A DNA stretch of 64,000 nucleotides, from contig NZ_LR134352.1 of NCBI RefSeq assembly GCF_900637185.1, positions 4,144,001-4,208,000 on the forward strand. The letters run 5' to 3'. The stretch's first letter is position 1, and every line of letters starts with the position of its first letter. This document shows positions 17,753-28,178 of the stretch, piece by piece. This DNA is from Nocardia asteroides (lineage in GTDB: Bacteria; Actinomycetota; Actinomycetes; Mycobacteriales; Mycobacteriaceae). The translations under genes were made by a program, and so were the position numbers. The notes below the pieces were generated by a model. The model ran no database searches, was not told the origin of the DNA, and saw only the letters and a program-made list of their open reading frames with translations.

Positions 17753-18931
17753 ATGCGGTCCGGGATCAAGTTCGCGATCTACACGTTCGTCCTGCTGCTC
17801 GTCGGCGCGGCCTGCGCGACCTCGGACACCCCGGCACCGCCGACCACCGCCGCGGCCGAGTTCGTCGACGGCCCCTGCGCCGCGACACCGCATCCGGTGC
17901 CTGCCCTGACCGGCGCACGCTGCGGGGAACTGGTCGTTCCCGTGCACCGCGGCGAAACCGGCGGCGCGACCATGCGGCTGTCCGTGGCCGTCATCCCCTC
18001 CCAGACCCAATGGAATGTGTTCTCCCATTCGTACGGCACCGACCTGGGCCTGATCTATCTGCGCCACGACGCCGACGCCGTCGAGTCCATCGTGTTCGAC
18101 GGCGTGACACCGCCCTCGGTCGCCGCGCTGGGCTGGACCTGGGCCAGCGCCGAGGACGCGTTCGACGCCATGATCGCGGCCTGCGCGGCGCAACCGGCCT
18201 GCGCCGCACGCTACCCCGACCTCGAAGCCACCTTCCTGCGGCTGGTCGGGGAGCTCGAAGCGAACCCGCTCACCACCACCGTCGACGTGCCCGGCGTCGG
18301 ACCCACGACGGTCGTCGTCGACGGCGGCATGCTGCTGAACTGGTTCGTCCCCGTGGCCACCCACCTGCCCGCCGATTTCCCCGCGGCGATCGACGCACTC
18401 GCCCACGGCAATCCCGACCTCGTCGCGAGTCAGTGGGCCGCGGCGTGGACGAATCCGGACAAGGTCGGCTTCCTCGCCTGGGGTCTGACCCTGAGCATCT
18501 GGTGCCGGGAATGGGTGCCGTTCGAGACCGTCGACGACCAGCTCGACCAGGCCCGGGCGGCGTTCCCCGAGTTCCCCGAGTCCGTCCTGGCCCAGGCCCC
18601 GCAACTGCCGTTCCTGCGCGAAGGCTGCCAGGCGTGGAACGTACCGAAAGCTCCCGACTCGATACGCGACATCACCAGCAGCGACGTCCCCGCGCTGGTG
18701 CTGTCGGGCAGTTACGACGGGCAGACCGGACCCGTGTGGGGCGACTACATCGCGAAGGACCTGTCGCGGTCCACCGTCGTGGTGGTGCCGGGCGCGGCGC
18801 ACGGTGTGTACGCGGAACCGTGCGGCGGCGAGATCATCGCCGCGTTCTTCGACAATCCGGATAGACCCGATACGGCATGCGCGGAGACCACCCGCCCACC
18901 CGACTACACGATCTCCCCACCCGGACCCTGA
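17753..18931 (+). CDS. Secreted TAP-like alpha/beta hydrolase with an apparent internal deletion
   Basis: 392 residues. An N-terminal signal segment (FAIYTFVLLLVGAAC) ends in a lipobox-like Cys, so the protein is probably an exported lipoprotein. The second half matches tripeptidyl-aminopeptidase-type hydrolases: nucleophile elbow SHSYGT (Ser codon 18029-18031; the first Gly of GxSxG is Ser here), then IVFDGVTPPSV, acid in SGSYDGQTGP, His in GAAHGVY, and the TAP-like C-terminal domain. What is missing is the roughly 100-residue stretch normally between the first strands and WNVxGxSYG, including the HGGPG-type oxyanion loop: AVIPSQTQ runs straight into WNVFSHSYG near nt 18010. The frame stays open, so a shortened protein could be made but may be inactive. 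An earlier GTG at 17744 is possible. Confidence 0.7.
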   Translation: MRSGIKFAIYTFVLLLVGAACATSDTPAPPTTAAAEFVDGPCAATPHPVPALTGARCGELVVPVHRGETGGATMRLSVAVIPSQTQWNVFSHSYGTDLGLIYLRHDADAVESIVFDGVTPPSVAALGWTWASAEDAFDAMIAACAAQPACAARYPDLEATFLRLVGELEANPLTTTVDVPGVGPTTVVVDGGMLLNWFVPVATHLPADFPAAIDALAHGNPDLVASQWAAAWTNPDKVGFLAWGLTLSIWCREWVPFETVDDQLDQARAAFPEFPESVLAQAPQLPFLREGCQAWNVPKAPDSIRDITSSDVPALVLSGSYDGQTGPVWGDYIAKDLSRSTVVVVPGAAHGVYAEPCGGEIIAAFFDNPDRPDTACAETTRPPDYTISPPGP

Positions 18932-18957
18932 CCGTGGCCGCGGAACAGGGGAGTGCG

Positions 18958-20492
18958 GTGCTGTCCCGGCGGACGCTGCTGGTCGGCACGGTCGCCGGAT
19001 TGACCGCGCTCGGCTTACCGGCGTGTTCCCCGACATCGCAACCGGCCACCACCAGCGCTCCCGCCGATGCCGCGTTCGCCGAGCTCGACGCCAAGATCGA
19101 GGCGGCCATGACGGCGTACCGGATCCCCGGCGTCGCGGTCGGCGTCCTGGCCGGCGGCACGGAGTACCTCCGGGGCTACGGGGTGACCACTGTCGACCGG
19201 CCCGTCCCCGTCGACGGCGACACGCTGTTCCGGATCGGCTCCACCACGAAGACCTTCACCGGCACGGCGATCATGCGACTGGTCGACGACGGCAGGATCC
19301 ACCTCGACGCGCCGGTACGCGAGTACCTGCCGGACTTCGCCGTCGCCGACCCGGTCGCCGGTGCCACGGTGACGGTGCGCCAACTGCTCGACCACACTTC
19401 CGGATGGCTCGGCGACTTCCTGCAGGACTTCGGTCGCGGCGACGACGCCATCGCACGGTACGTCGCGGCGACGACGCCATCGCACGGTACGTCGCGGCGA
19501 TGACCCGGCTGCCGCAACTGAACCCGCCCGGCACCGTCTTCGGTTACAACAACGCGGGATTGGTCGTGGCCGGCCGGATCCTCGAGGTGATCACCGGGAC
19601 GACCTACGAGACCGCGGTCCAAGATCTGCTACTCGATCCGCTCGCGCTCACCCACACCCGATTCTTCTCCGACCAGATCATCGGCCTGAATGTCGCGGCC
19701 GCGCACAATGTCGTCGACGACAAGGCCGTCGTCGACACCGGCTTCTGGCACTTTCCCCGCAGCTGCAACCCGACCGGTTCGCTGATCTCCACCGCCCGGG
19801 ACCAGCTGCGCTACGCCCGATTCCATCTGGGCGACGGCACCACCGACGGCACCCGGCTGATGCGCGCGAACGCCCTGCGCGCCATGCGATCGAACCCCGG
19901 CGCGGGCGGCACCCTGCAGGTCGAACTCACCGGCATGGGCGTCACCTGGATGTTGCGGCCGTCCGCCCAGGGCGAGACGATCGTGCAGCACGGCGGAACC
20001 TGGTCGGGGCAGCGATCCGGATTCTTCCTCGTGCCGACCCGCGATTTCGCGATGACCGTGCTCACCAATTCCGAAGGCGGCGCGCGCCTGCTGGCCGACC
20101 TGTTCGCCGACGACTGGTCGCTGCGCACCTTCGCGGGCATCACCAACCTGCCCGCCACACCCCAGCGGCTCAGCGCCGGTGAACTCGCCCCGTACGAAGG
20201 CCGCTACGTCACCGACCAGATCACCGAAACCGGCAGCTGGGAACACGCGGTGATCGACTTCCGTGGCGGGGACGGCCACCTGATCGGCACCATGAGTGAC
20301 ACCCCCGACGCGAGCACCAACCCCGGCGAGTCAGGTGCACCGCAGCTCGGCCTCGCGTTCTACCGGCCCGACTACGGCCTCGACCTGAACGCCGAGCTCG
20401 AACCGGTGGGGACGCGATCGGATTTCGTGCGCGGCGCCGACGGCCGCATCGCGTGGTTCCGCAGTCACGGCCGCCTGTATCGGCGACAATGA
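18958..20492 (+). pseudogene. Beta-lactamase-family serine hydrolase lipoprotein, frameshifted by a 29-bp duplication
   Basis: Encodes a PF00144-type serine hydrolase (class C beta-lactamase / D-peptidase / esterase fold). The 5' part begins at a GTG after AGGGGAG and gives a signal with twin Arg (SRRTLL) and a lipobox ending LGLPAC, so it is a likely Tat lipoprotein. The nucleophile motif S-T-T-K lies at 19240-19251. That frame stops at 19503. The rest, with Y-N-N at 19545-19553 and QHGGTW further on, is in another frame open to 20492. The break coincides with a 29-bp tandem duplication at 19441-19498; removing one copy joins DDAIARYVAA to MTRLPQLNPPG in one frame. All active-site motifs are intact, so the lesion looks recent, reversible, or an assembly error. 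The neighbouring hydrolase gene is also damaged. Confidence 0.85.
19433..19500 (+). repeat. 29-bp tandem duplication with 10-bp slippage repeats
   Basis: Bases 19441-19469 are repeated exactly at 19470-19498. The 10-mer GTCGCGGCGA occurs at 19433, 19462 and 19491, spaced 29 bp apart, so the ancestral gene carried two copies that could mispair. 29 is not a multiple of 3, hence the frameshift. Confidence 0.95.
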
Positions 20493-20496
20493 GCCG

Positions 20497-21237
20497 CTAC
20501 GCGTGGCAGGTCAGGCCGGTCAGTGCGGCGTCGAGTTCGACCAGGCTTGTCGCCGTGTGGAATTCGCCGCCGGAGAGCCGGGCGATCTCGCGCAGTGAGT
20601 CGGGATCGGTCGGCACGGGGACCTTGACCGTGCCCGTCGATTCGGGCATCTCGATGACACCACCTGGAGTACCCAGCGAGATCGTGCCGACGGGAATGTT
20701 CGCGTCCTTCGCGGCGCGAGCGGCGGTGAAAGCGCCGCGGGGCGCGTCCAGCTCGGCGGGCATGGTCTGCTTTCCGTCCGACAACAGGATGACCTGCGCC
20801 GCGCCCGGAATCGAACCCACCTTGTTCAGCGTGGCGATCGCGCTGAGCGCGGTGAAGATGCCCTCACCGGTCGCCGTCCGCTCGGCCAGCCGCACATTGT
20901 TGAACGCGGCGGTGAACATGCTCCGGTCGGTGGTCGGCAACACCTGCACCGATGCGGTACCTGCGAAGGTGACCAATCCCAGAGCCGTCCCCGCCGGCAG
21001 TTGATGCGCGAAATCGGTCGCTGCCCGGCGCGCGACGGTCCATCGGCTCGGTGCCACATCGGTGGCCTCCATCGACAGCGAGACATCCAGCACGAACAGC
21101 ACCGTCGCGGGACACACTCCGCCGGCGGCGGCAGGATGCGCTGCCCCGGAGACGGTCTGCCCACACGCGGCCACGAGTACGCCGACGCCGGTCAGCAACG
21201 CGGTCATGGCATTACGGTTTTTGGGACGGCGCGACAC
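20497..21237 (-). CDS. VWA-domain lipoprotein
   Basis: 246 residues. A signal segment (TALLTGVGVLVAACG) ends in a good lipobox with Cys, so the protein is an exported lipoprotein. A von Willebrand factor A domain follows, with the MIDAS metal site D-V-S-L-S-M near residue 50, a conserved T in TGEGIFTAL, and D in LLSDGKQT. VWA domains bind partner proteins through a divalent metal; related proteins are called Ca-activated chloride channel homologues or BatA/BatB-like, but no channel activity should be assumed. A -10 box six bases before the GTG supports the start. It converges on the disrupted hydrolase gene 4 bp away. Confidence 0.85.
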   Translation of the reverse strand: MSRRPKNRNAMTALLTGVGVLVAACGQTVSGAAHPAAAGGVCPATVLFVLDVSLSMEATDVAPSRWTVARRAATDFAHQLPAGTALGLVTFAGTASVQVLPTTDRSMFTAAFNNVRLAERTATGEGIFTALSAIATLNKVGSIPGAAQVILLSDGKQTMPAELDAPRGAFTAARAAKDANIPVGTISLGTPGGVIEMPESTGTVKVPVPTDPDSLREIARLSGGEFHTATSLVELDAALTGLTCHA

Positions 21238-21243
21238 ACCGTA

Positions 21244-21249
21244 ACGCTA
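21244..21249 (-). promoter_or_regulatory. -10 box (TAGCGT) for the VWA gene
   Basis: On the minus strand TAGCGT ends 6 nt before the GTG start at 21237, with no ribosome binding site, consistent with a leaderless transcript. Confidence 0.5.
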
Positions 21250-21294
21250 TCAGCGGCAGTGTAAGACCGAAGCCGCCGAACGGTTTCCGGAAGG

Positions 21295-21936
21295 CTACCG
21301 GCGGCGGACCGTCGCCAGCCAGGCAGGCGTGCCCGCGCTGAACCGGGTGCGCAAGCCTTCCTTCTCGATCGCGGTCACCTCCCACCGCGCCGGATCGAAG
21401 GCCGCGGTGAGCGCCGCCCGGCTGACCGGGTGCGGACCGGGATCGGAGCCGAAGTCGCCGAAGCACAACACGTACAGGGTGCCACCCGGTGCCACCACCG
21501 CACTGAGACTCACGGCGTAGGCGGCTTGTTCGGTGCGGTCGAACGTGTGGAACAACCCGCTGTCCAGGACTGTGCGGAACCGGCGGTCCAGACGTTCGAG
21601 GCGCAGTGCGTCGGCCACCTCGAACGTGGCGGGCAAGCCCCGACTCTCGGCCTGGCGGCGCGCGGCGGCCACGGCGGTCGCCGCCACATCGACACCGAGC
21701 ACGCGATGCCCCAGGGCGGCGAGGTAGAGCGCGTTGTCGCCGGTGCCGCACCCCGCGTCGAGCACCTCGCCGGTGATGCCGCCCGCCTCGGCCAGCCGCA
21801 CCACCGCGGGCTGCGGCCCGCCGATGTCCCACGGCGCGGGACCCTCCCGATACGACGCGTCCCACGGCTGACCCGACTCCCGCTCGTGACTGGTCGGTGG
21901 CCGGTCACGCAGCGGGTCCTCGGCGAACGAACCCAT
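21295..21936 (-). CDS. Class I SAM-dependent methyltransferase
   Basis: 213 residues. The SAM-binding motif I is clear (VLDAGCGTGDNALYLAALG), followed by an acidic residue at the end of beta 2 (VLGVDVAA) and motif post-I/II (FEVADALRL). The start at 21936 (MGSFAEDPL) is preferred over an upstream in-frame codon, since residues before it are encoded inside nuoN. The family includes thiol and small-molecule methyltransferases (tellurite/thiopurine-like group) and many of unknown substrate. The ATG lies one base after the nuoN stop, so it is probably co-transcribed as the last gene of the nuo operon, though a role in complex I is not implied. Confidence 0.78.
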   Translation of the reverse strand: MGSFAEDPLRDRPPTSHERESGQPWDASYREGPAPWDIGGPQPAVVRLAEAGGITGEVLDAGCGTGDNALYLAALGHRVLGVDVAATAVAAARRQAESRGLPATFEVADALRLERLDRRFRTVLDSGLFHTFDRTEQAAYAVSLSAVVAPGGTLYVLCFGDFGSDPGPHPVSRAALTAAFDPARWEVTAIEKEGLRTRFSAGTPAWLATVRRR

Positions 21937-21937
21937 G

Positions 21938-23560
21938 TCAGCGGACGAACGTGGCCGCGCGTTCGGCCAGATCGAGCAGCGGCTGCGGGAACACACCCAG
22001 GATGAGGGTGGCGCCCGCACTGAACGCCACGACCAGGGTCGTCGCGAACGGGGCGGTGACGGTCGGCGCGTCGGCGGGTGGGTCGGTGAAGAACATCAGC
22101 ACGATCACCCGGACATAGAAGAACGCCGCGATCGCGCTGCAGAGGACACCGACGATGACCAGGAACGTGTACCCCGCGCCCGACGCCGCCGCGAACACCG
22201 CGAACTTCCCGACGAAGCCACTCGTCAGCGGCAAACCCGCGAACGACAGCAGCAGCAGCGCGAACACCGAAGCCAGCCACGGGGATCGACGGCCCAGCCC
22301 CGCCCACTGCGACAGCGCGGTCGCCTCGTCACCGGAGGCATCTCGCACCAGGCTGACCACCGCGAACGCGCCGACCGTCCCGAGGCCGTAGGCCAGCAGG
22401 TAGAACAGGACCGCCGCGACACCGGCCTCGTCGGCGGCGACGAGTCCGACGATCAGGAAACCCGCGTGCGCGATCGACGAGTACGCCAGCATCCGCTTCA
22501 CATCGGTCTGGGTGATCGCCATGACCGCGCCGACGACCATCGTGGCCACCGCCACCGCGGCGAGCACCGGACGCCAATCGTCGCGCAGCGCACCGACGGC
22601 GACCATCAGCACCCGCATGGTCGCGCCCACCGCGGCGATCTTGGTGGCGGCCGCCATGAACGCGGTGATCGGGGTCGGGGCGCCCTGATAGACATCGGGC
22701 ACCCATGCCTGGAACGGGACCGCGCCGACCTTGAACAGCAGACCGACCGCGAGCATCCCGATCCCGAGCAGCGCCAGCGTCGCGTTCTCGGAGTTCTTGT
22801 CCAGTGCCGCACCGATTCCCGGCAGCGACACGGTCCCGGTCTGCCCGTACAGCAGGGCGACACCGTAGAGGAAGAACGCGGAGGAGAACGCGCCGAGCAG
22901 GAAGTACTTCAGCGCGGCCTCCTGCGAGAGCAGCCGCCTGCGCCGGGCCAGCCCGCACAGCAGATACAGCGGCAGCGACAGCACCTCCAGCGCGACGAAC
23001 ATGGTCAGCAGATCGTTCGACGCGGGGAACAGCAGCAGCCCGCCGACCGCCAGCATCGTCAGCGGGAACACCTCGGTGGTCGACACCCCGGCCCGGACGG
23101 CGGCGAGTTCGTGCGCGCTGCCCGGCACCGCGGACGCCTGCGGCGTGAAGGCGTCGACGCCCCGGTCCAGCACCGCCGCCGCCCGGCTCCAGGTGCCGGG
23201 TCCGCTGCGGGCCCGCGGCACCGCGCCGCGCTCGGCGATCAGCAACAGCCCCAGCAGGGCGACCGCCAGGATCGTGCCCTGCAGGAACAGCGTCACCCCG
23301 TCGACGGCCACCGCCCCGACCACCGCGGTCGCTTCCGTACCCGCCAGCAGGACCACGGCGACCAGCGCGCCGAGCACGCCCGCGAGTCCGAGGACCAGCT
23401 GGGTGGGATACCGGTACGGCCGCGGCACGAACGCCTCGACCAGCACGCCGAGGACACCGACACCGAACACGATCAACATCGGTGCCAGCAGGTGGTATTC
23501 GATGCTCGGTGCGGGCAGGGTGGCCGCGAGCTCGTTGATGTTCACGGAGTCCGTCCTCAT
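21938..23560 (-). CDS. nuoN: NADH-quinone oxidoreductase subunit N
   Basis: 540 residues, antiporter-like membrane subunit of complex I with about 14 transmembrane helices. The conserved proton-channel block is present (AATKIAAVGATMRVLMVAVG, then DVKRMLAYSSIAHAGFL). A long Ala/Ser-rich loop near residues 110-145 is typical of actinobacterial NuoN. In complex I it helps couple quinone reduction to proton pumping. Its ATG overlaps the nuoM stop (ATGA). It is the last nuo gene here. Confidence 0.96.
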   Translation of the reverse strand: MRTDSVNINELAATLPAPSIEYHLLAPMLIVFGVGVLGVLVEAFVPRPYRYPTQLVLGLAGVLGALVAVVLLAGTEATAVVGAVAVDGVTLFLQGTILAVALLGLLLIAERGAVPRARSGPGTWSRAAAVLDRGVDAFTPQASAVPGSAHELAAVRAGVSTTEVFPLTMLAVGGLLLFPASNDLLTMFVALEVLSLPLYLLCGLARRRRLLSQEAALKYFLLGAFSSAFFLYGVALLYGQTGTVSLPGIGAALDKNSENATLALLGIGMLAVGLLFKVGAVPFQAWVPDVYQGAPTPITAFMAAATKIAAVGATMRVLMVAVGALRDDWRPVLAAVAVATMVVGAVMAITQTDVKRMLAYSSIAHAGFLIVGLVAADEAGVAAVLFYLLAYGLGTVGAFAVVSLVRDASGDEATALSQWAGLGRRSPWLASVFALLLLSFAGLPLTSGFVGKFAVFAAASGAGYTFLVIVGVLCSAIAAFFYVRVIVLMFFTDPPADAPTVTAPFATTLVVAFSAGATLILGVFPQPLLDLAERAATFVR

Positions 23561-25179
23561 TTGTGTCCGCCCGCGGGCGGGGTGGCCGCGCCTGCTGCGG
23601 GAGCGGGGACCGTCGGAGCGGGATCGTGCTTGCCGATCGTCGAGAGGGTGTGGCCCACGGCGGGATCCACCAGATCGAGGATCGGTTTCGGATAGAAGCC
23701 GAGCACCAGCAACGCCGCCAGCAGCGGTACCACCACGGCCAGTTCCCGCGGCACCAGGTCACGCAGATGCTCGTTGCCGTGTTTGACGGGGCCGGTCATC
23801 ATCCGCTGGTACAGCCACAGCACGTAGATCGCGGCCAGGACCAGCGCGCCGGTCGCGATGACAGCGGCCACCTTGTACTTGCCGAAGGTGCCGACCAGGA
23901 CCAGGAACTCGCTGACGAACGGCGCCAGGCCCGGCAGCGACAGCGTGGCGAGACCGGCGATGAAGAACGTGCCCGCCAGGATCGGCGCCACCTTCTGCAC
24001 GCCACCGAACTCGGCGATCATCCTGGTGCCGCGGCGCGAGACCAGGAATCCGGCGATGAGGAACAGCGCGGCCGTGGAGAGCCCGTGGTTGACCATGTAC
24101 AGCGTCGCCCCGGACTGGGCCTGGGTGGTCATCGCGAAGATGCCGAGGATGATGAACCCGAAGTGCGAGATCGAGGTGTAGGCGATCAGCCGCATCACAT
24201 CGGTCTGGCCGATCGCCAGTAGCGCGCCGTAGAGGACGCCGATCACGGCGAGGGTGATCACCAACGGCGCGAACGTGTCCGCGGCCAGGGGGAACAGCAG
24301 CAGGCAGTAGCGGAGCATGCCGAACGTGCCGACCTTGTCGACCACCGCCATCATCAGCACCGCGCTCGACGGGGTGGCCGAGACCGCGGCGTCGGGCAGC
24401 CAGGTGTGCAGCGGCCACAGCGGTGCCTTCACCGCGAACGCGAACAGGAACCCGAGGAACAGCGCGTTGATCACCGCGGTGCTGCCGCCGAGCTGTCCGC
24501 TGTTGGCGGCCGCGACGACCGTGCGCAGGTCGAAGGTGCCCGCCGACCCCTCGCCCAGACCCGCCTGCGCGGTGAGCACGTACAGCCCGATCACCGCGGC
24601 CAGCATGATCAGCCCGCCGAACAGGTTGTACAGCAGGAACTTCACCGCCGCGCGGGACCGCTGGGCGCGTACCGCGGCGTCGCCGGTGCGTGGCCCGAAG
24701 CCGCCGATGAGGAAGTACATCGGGATCAACATCGCTTCGAAGAACACATAGAACAGCAGGATGTCGAGGGCGAGGAAGGAGATCAGCACCATCGACTCGA
24801 CCAGCAGCATCAGGGCGAGGTAGATGTGGGCGGTCTTGCGACCGTCACCCGCCGCGGTGTCGTCGCGCCAGCCGGCCAGGATGAGCAGCGGCATGAGCAC
24901 CGCTGTCAGCAGCACCAGCGCGGTGGCGATGCCGTCCAGGCCCAGGGTGTAGCCGACGCCGAACGCCGGAATCCACTCGTGCGCTTCGACGAACTGGTAC
25001 TGCTCACCGCCCGGCTGGAACCGGACGGCCAGGGTCACCGCGAGCGCGAGCACACCGATCGACACGGCCAGCGCGAGAACGCGGGCGACCGCGCGCTGCG
25101 CGGCGGGCACCGCCAGCACCACGGCCGCACCGACCGCGGGAGCCAGCCACAGTGTCGTCAACCAGGGAAACGAGTTCAC
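23557..25179 (-). CDS. nuoM: NADH-quinone oxidoreductase subunit M
   Basis: 540 residues, second antiporter-like membrane subunit of complex I. Typical blocks are [19 protein letters not shown] with the conserved Glu, [13 protein letters not shown] with Lys/His positions of the half-channel, and [18 protein letters not shown]. The GTG start overlaps the nuoL stop (GTGA). The C-terminus has an Ala/Pro-rich tail ([20 protein letters not shown]) beyond the membrane domain, as in other actinobacteria. Confidence 0.96.
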   Translation of the reverse strand: MNSFPWLTTLWLAPAVGAAVVLAVPAAQRAVARVLALAVSIGVLALAVTLAVRFQPGGEQYQFVEAHEWIPAFGVGYTLGLDGIATALVLLTAVLMPLLILAGWRDDTAAGDGRKTAHIYLALMLLVESMVLISFLALDILLFYVFFEAMLIPMYFLIGGFGPRTGDAAVRAQRSRAAVKFLLYNLFGGLIMLAAVIGLYVLTAQAGLGEGSAGTFDLRTVVAAANSGQLGGSTAVINALFLGFLFAFAVKAPLWPLHTWLPDAAVSATPSSAVLMMAVVDKVGTFGMLRYCLLLFPLAADTFAPLVITLAVIGVLYGALLAIGQTDVMRLIAYTSISHFGFIILGIFAMTTQAQSGATLYMVNHGLSTAALFLIAGFLVSRRGTRMIAEFGGVQKVAPILAGTFFIAGLATLSLPGLAPFVSEFLVLVGTFGKYKVAAVIATGALVLAAIYVLWLYQRMMTGPVKHGNEHLRDLVPRELAVVVPLLAALLVLGFYPKPILDLVDPAVGHTLSTIGKHDPAPTVPAPAAGAATPPAGGHK

Positions 25180-27062
25180 CAGAACCTCACCGCCAGCAGG
25201 GCAGCGGCCACCAGGGCCGCGCCGGTGAACATGGACAGGGCGTAGGAGCGGACGAAACCGGTCTGCACCCGCCGGATCCGCGCCGAGAGCCCACCGATCG
25301 CGGCGGCCGTCCCGTTGACGACGCCGTCGACACCGCGCGCGTCGAGGAACACCAGGGCGCGGGTGAGATGCCGGCCGGGACGCTCGAAGGCGGCCTCGTT
25401 GATCGCGTCGCCGTAGAGGTCCTTGCGGGCCGCGGTCGTGAACACCGTGACCTGGTCGGGCGCGGTCTCGGGCACCGGGCTTTCGGCGTACTTGCGGTAG
25501 GCGACGGCGACACCGATCGCGACGCTGGTCAGCGCCAGCCCCGTCACCACACCGGCGGGCACCACCGGTTCACCGTGATGGGAGCCGACGACGGGGGCGA
25601 GCCAGTTCTGCAGCGCCGAACCCCACACGAACAGGCCACCGGCGAAGACCGAGCCGAACGCGAGCACGATCATCGGTCCGGTCATGATCCGGGGCGCTTC
25701 GTGCGGGTGGGTGTCGGGCTTCCAACGGCGTTCGCCGAAGAACGTCATCAGCATGACGCGGGTCATGTAGAAGGCGGTGAGCGCGGCGCCGAGGAGGGTG
25801 ACCACGCCGAGCACGATCCCGGTCGTGCCGCCGTGGTCGAAGGCGGCTTCGATGATCTTGTCCTTGGAGAAGAACCCGGAGAACGGCGGCACCCCGATGA
25901 TGGCCAGATAGCCGAGGCCGAAGGTGACGAACGTGATCGGCAGGAGCGTGCGCAATCCGCCGTAGCGGCGCATATCGGTCTCGTCGTCCATGGCGTGCAT
26001 GACCGAGCCCGCGCCCAGGAACAGCCCGGCCTTGAAGAAGCCGTGCGTGAGCAGGTGCATGATGGCGACCGCGTATCCGGCCGGGCCCAGGCCCACGGCC
26101 AGGATCATGTACCCGATCTGGCTCATCGTCGACGCGGCCAGTGCCTTCTTGATGTCGTCCTTGGCGCAGCCGACGATCGCGCCGAACAGCAATGTCACCG
26201 CGCCGACGGCCAGGACCGCGGTGCGCGCGTCGGGCGCGAGGTCGTAGATCGGGTTCGAGCGCGCGATCAGGTAGACACCGGCGGTGACCATGGTGGCGGC
26301 GTGGATGAGCGCCGAGACCGGGGTGGGGCCTTCCATGGCGTCACCGAGCCAGGACTGCAGCGGCACCTGCGCCGATTTGCCGCAGGCGGCGAGCAACAGC
26401 AGCAGGCCGATCGCGGTGAGCGTGCCCTCGCTCGCGCCCGGTGCCGCGGCGAAGACCGTGCGGAAGTCGAACGAGCCGAACGTGGCGAACATCGTCATCA
26501 TGGCGATCGCCAGGCCCATGTCACCGACCCGGTTGACGATGAACGCCTTCTTGGCCGCCGTCGCCGCGGAGGGCTTCTGGTACCAGAACCCGATCAGCAG
26601 GTAGGAGGCCAGACCGACGCCTTCCCAGCCGAGATAGAGGACCAGGAAGTTGTCGGCCAGCACCAGGATCAGCATGGCGGCCAGGAACAGGTTGAGGTAG
26701 CCGAAGAAACGGCGCCTGTCCGGGTCGTGGCTCATATAGCCGATCGAGTACAGGTGGATCAGCGAGCCGACACCGGTGATGAGCAGGGCGAAGCAGATCG
26801 AGAGCTGATCGAGCTGCAGCGAGAAACCCACCTGCAGATCACCGGCGACCACCCATTCGAACAGTTCCCGGTGGATCGCGCGGTCGGCGTCGGCGCGGCC
26901 GAGCATGCCGACGAAGGCGACAGCGGCGACGACGAACGAGGCCAGCGCGGCGAAGGTCCCCAGGTAGGCGCCCCACCGGTCGGCGAACCGGCCCAGCAGG
27001 AGCAACACGATCGCGCCGGCGAGCGGGAGCGTGGGCAGCAGCCACAACGTTGCGGTGCCCAT
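25176..27062 (-). CDS. nuoL: NADH-quinone oxidoreductase subunit L
   Basis: 628 residues, largest antiporter-like subunit of complex I, distal in the membrane arm. Conserved parts are [16 protein letters not shown] with the key Glu, [20 protein letters not shown] with the Lys of the proton path, and [18 protein letters not shown]. The C-terminal region carries the long lateral helix and a final membrane segment ([15 protein letters not shown]). The ATG follows the nuoK stop by one base. Length and motif order are normal. Confidence 0.97.
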   Translation of the reverse strand: MGTATLWLLPTLPLAGAIVLLLLGRFADRWGAYLGTFAALASFVVAAVAFVGMLGRADADRAIHRELFEWVVAGDLQVGFSLQLDQLSICFALLITGVGSLIHLYSIGYMSHDPDRRRFFGYLNLFLAAMLILVLADNFLVLYLGWEGVGLASYLLIGFWYQKPSAATAAKKAFIVNRVGDMGLAIAMMTMFATFGSFDFRTVFAAAPGASEGTLTAIGLLLLLAACGKSAQVPLQSWLGDAMEGPTPVSALIHAATMVTAGVYLIARSNPIYDLAPDARTAVLAVGAVTLLFGAIVGCAKDDIKKALAASTMSQIGYMILAVGLGPAGYAVAIMHLLTHGFFKAGLFLGAGSVMHAMDDETDMRRYGGLRTLLPITFVTFGLGYLAIIGVPPFSGFFSKDKIIEAAFDHGGTTGIVLGVVTLLGAALTAFYMTRVMLMTFFGERRWKPDTHPHEAPRIMTGPMIVLAFGSVFAGGLFVWGSALQNWLAPVVGSHHGEPVVPAGVVTGLALTSVAIGVAVAYRKYAESPVPETAPDQVTVFTTAARKDLYGDAINEAAFERPGRHLTRALVFLDARGVDGVVNGTAAAIGGLSARIRRVQTGFVRSYALSMFTGAALVAAALLAVRFW

Positions 27063-27063
27063 G

Positions 27064-27363
27064 TCAGAACTTCAGCAGGCTGGCGTCGTCGACCGAGGTC
27101 GACCGGCGGGCACGGAAGATCGTCATGATGATCGCCAGGCCGACGACGACCTCGGCGGCGGCGACGACCATGGTGAAGAACGCGATCACCTGGCCGTCGA
27201 GGTTACTGTGCAGCCGGGCGAAGGTGACGAAGGCCAGGTTCACCGCGTTGAGCATCAGCTCGATGCACATGAACACCACGATGGCGTTGCGGCGCAACAG
27301 CACTCCCGCCGCGCCGATGGTGAACAGCAGCGCAGACAGGAACAGGTAGTTCTGGGGGTTCAC
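27064..27363 (-). CDS. nuoK: NADH-quinone oxidoreductase subunit K
   Basis: 99 residues, three-helix membrane subunit of complex I next to NuoJ and NuoN. The conserved Glu positions in the second and third helices are visible ([18 protein letters not shown], then [13 protein letters not shown]). The GTG start overlaps the nuoJ stop (GTGA). Length is as expected. Nothing is unusual apart from the GTG start. Confidence 0.96.
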   Translation of the reverse strand: MNPQNYLFLSALLFTIGAAGVLLRRNAIVVFMCIELMLNAVNLAFVTFARLHSNLDGQVIAFFTMVVAAAEVVVGLAIIMTIFRARRSTSVDDASLLKF

Positions 27364-28178
27364 CGGTTGCCTTCCTCGTCGGCCGTCGGGGTGACGTCGC
27401 TGCCCGCGCCGACCGAGAGCGCGGCGGCTTCGGTGTGGGCGCGGGTGCGGCGGTGACGCAGGATCGTGCTCACCGACAGTTCGGCGAAGCTGCCGTCGGG
27501 GAGCTGGGCGGGGCTGTCGACCGCGTTGTGCCTGGCGTAGACGCCCGGAGTCGGTTGCGGGGTGGCGCGTTCGCCCGCGGTGCGGAAACGGTCACGCGAC
27601 ATCTCCCGCTGACCGCGCCGCGGCGTGAACTGCTCGCGGTGGGCGAGCACCATCGCGCCGATGGTGGCGGTGATCAGCAGCGCCCCGGTGAGTTCGAAGG
27701 CCCACACGTAGCGCAGGAAGATCAGCTCGGCCAGCTCGGCGATGACGTCGCGACCACCGAAACCGCGTGCGGGAAAGCTGGTTCCGCTGTCACGCAGCGC
27801 GGCGCTGATGCCGCCGATCAGCAGGAACCCGAATCCGACGCCGACCACCGCGGCGGCGATCCGCTGCCCGCGCAGGGTCTCGCGCAGCGATTCGGCCGAG
27901 TCGACGCCGACGAGCATCAGCACGAACAGGAACAGCATCATCACCGCGCCGGTGTAGACCACGATCTGCACGACGCCGAGGAACAGCGCGCCCTGGGCGA
28001 TGTAGAACACGGCGAGCGCGATCATGGTGGCGGCCAGGCACAGCGCCGAGTGCACGGCCTTCGCGGCGGTCACCATGCCCAGTGCGCCGAGCACCGCGAT
28101 CGGGGCGAGGACCCAGAACAGCACCGCCTCGCCGGTGGAGGTGGCCGCGATCTCGGCGGCCAGGACGGCAGTGGTCAT
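27360..28178 (-). CDS. nuoJ: NADH-quinone oxidoreductase subunit J
   Basis: 272 residues. The first about 180 residues are the five-helix membrane core of NuoJ ([39 protein letters not shown]). The remaining about 90 residues form a polar Arg/Thr-rich C-terminal extension ([19 protein letters not shown] onward) that is longer than in E. coli (184 aa) but common in mycobacteria and relatives. The ATG at 28178 overlaps the stop of the upstream nuoHI frame (ATGA). Longer in-frame extensions upstream lie inside nuoHI and are not used. Confidence 0.95.
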   Translation of the reverse strand: MTTAVLAAEIAATSTGEAVLFWVLAPIAVLGALGMVTAAKAVHSALCLAATMIALAVFYIAQGALFLGVVQIVVYTGAVMMLFLFVLMLVGVDSAESLRETLRGQRIAAAVVGVGFGFLLIGGISAALRDSGTSFPARGFGGRDVIAELAELIFLRYVWAFELTGALLITATIGAMVLAHREQFTPRRGQREMSRDRFRTAGERATPQPTPGVYARHNAVDSPAQLPDGSFAELSVSTILRHRRTRAHTEAAALSVGAGSDVTPTADEEGNR

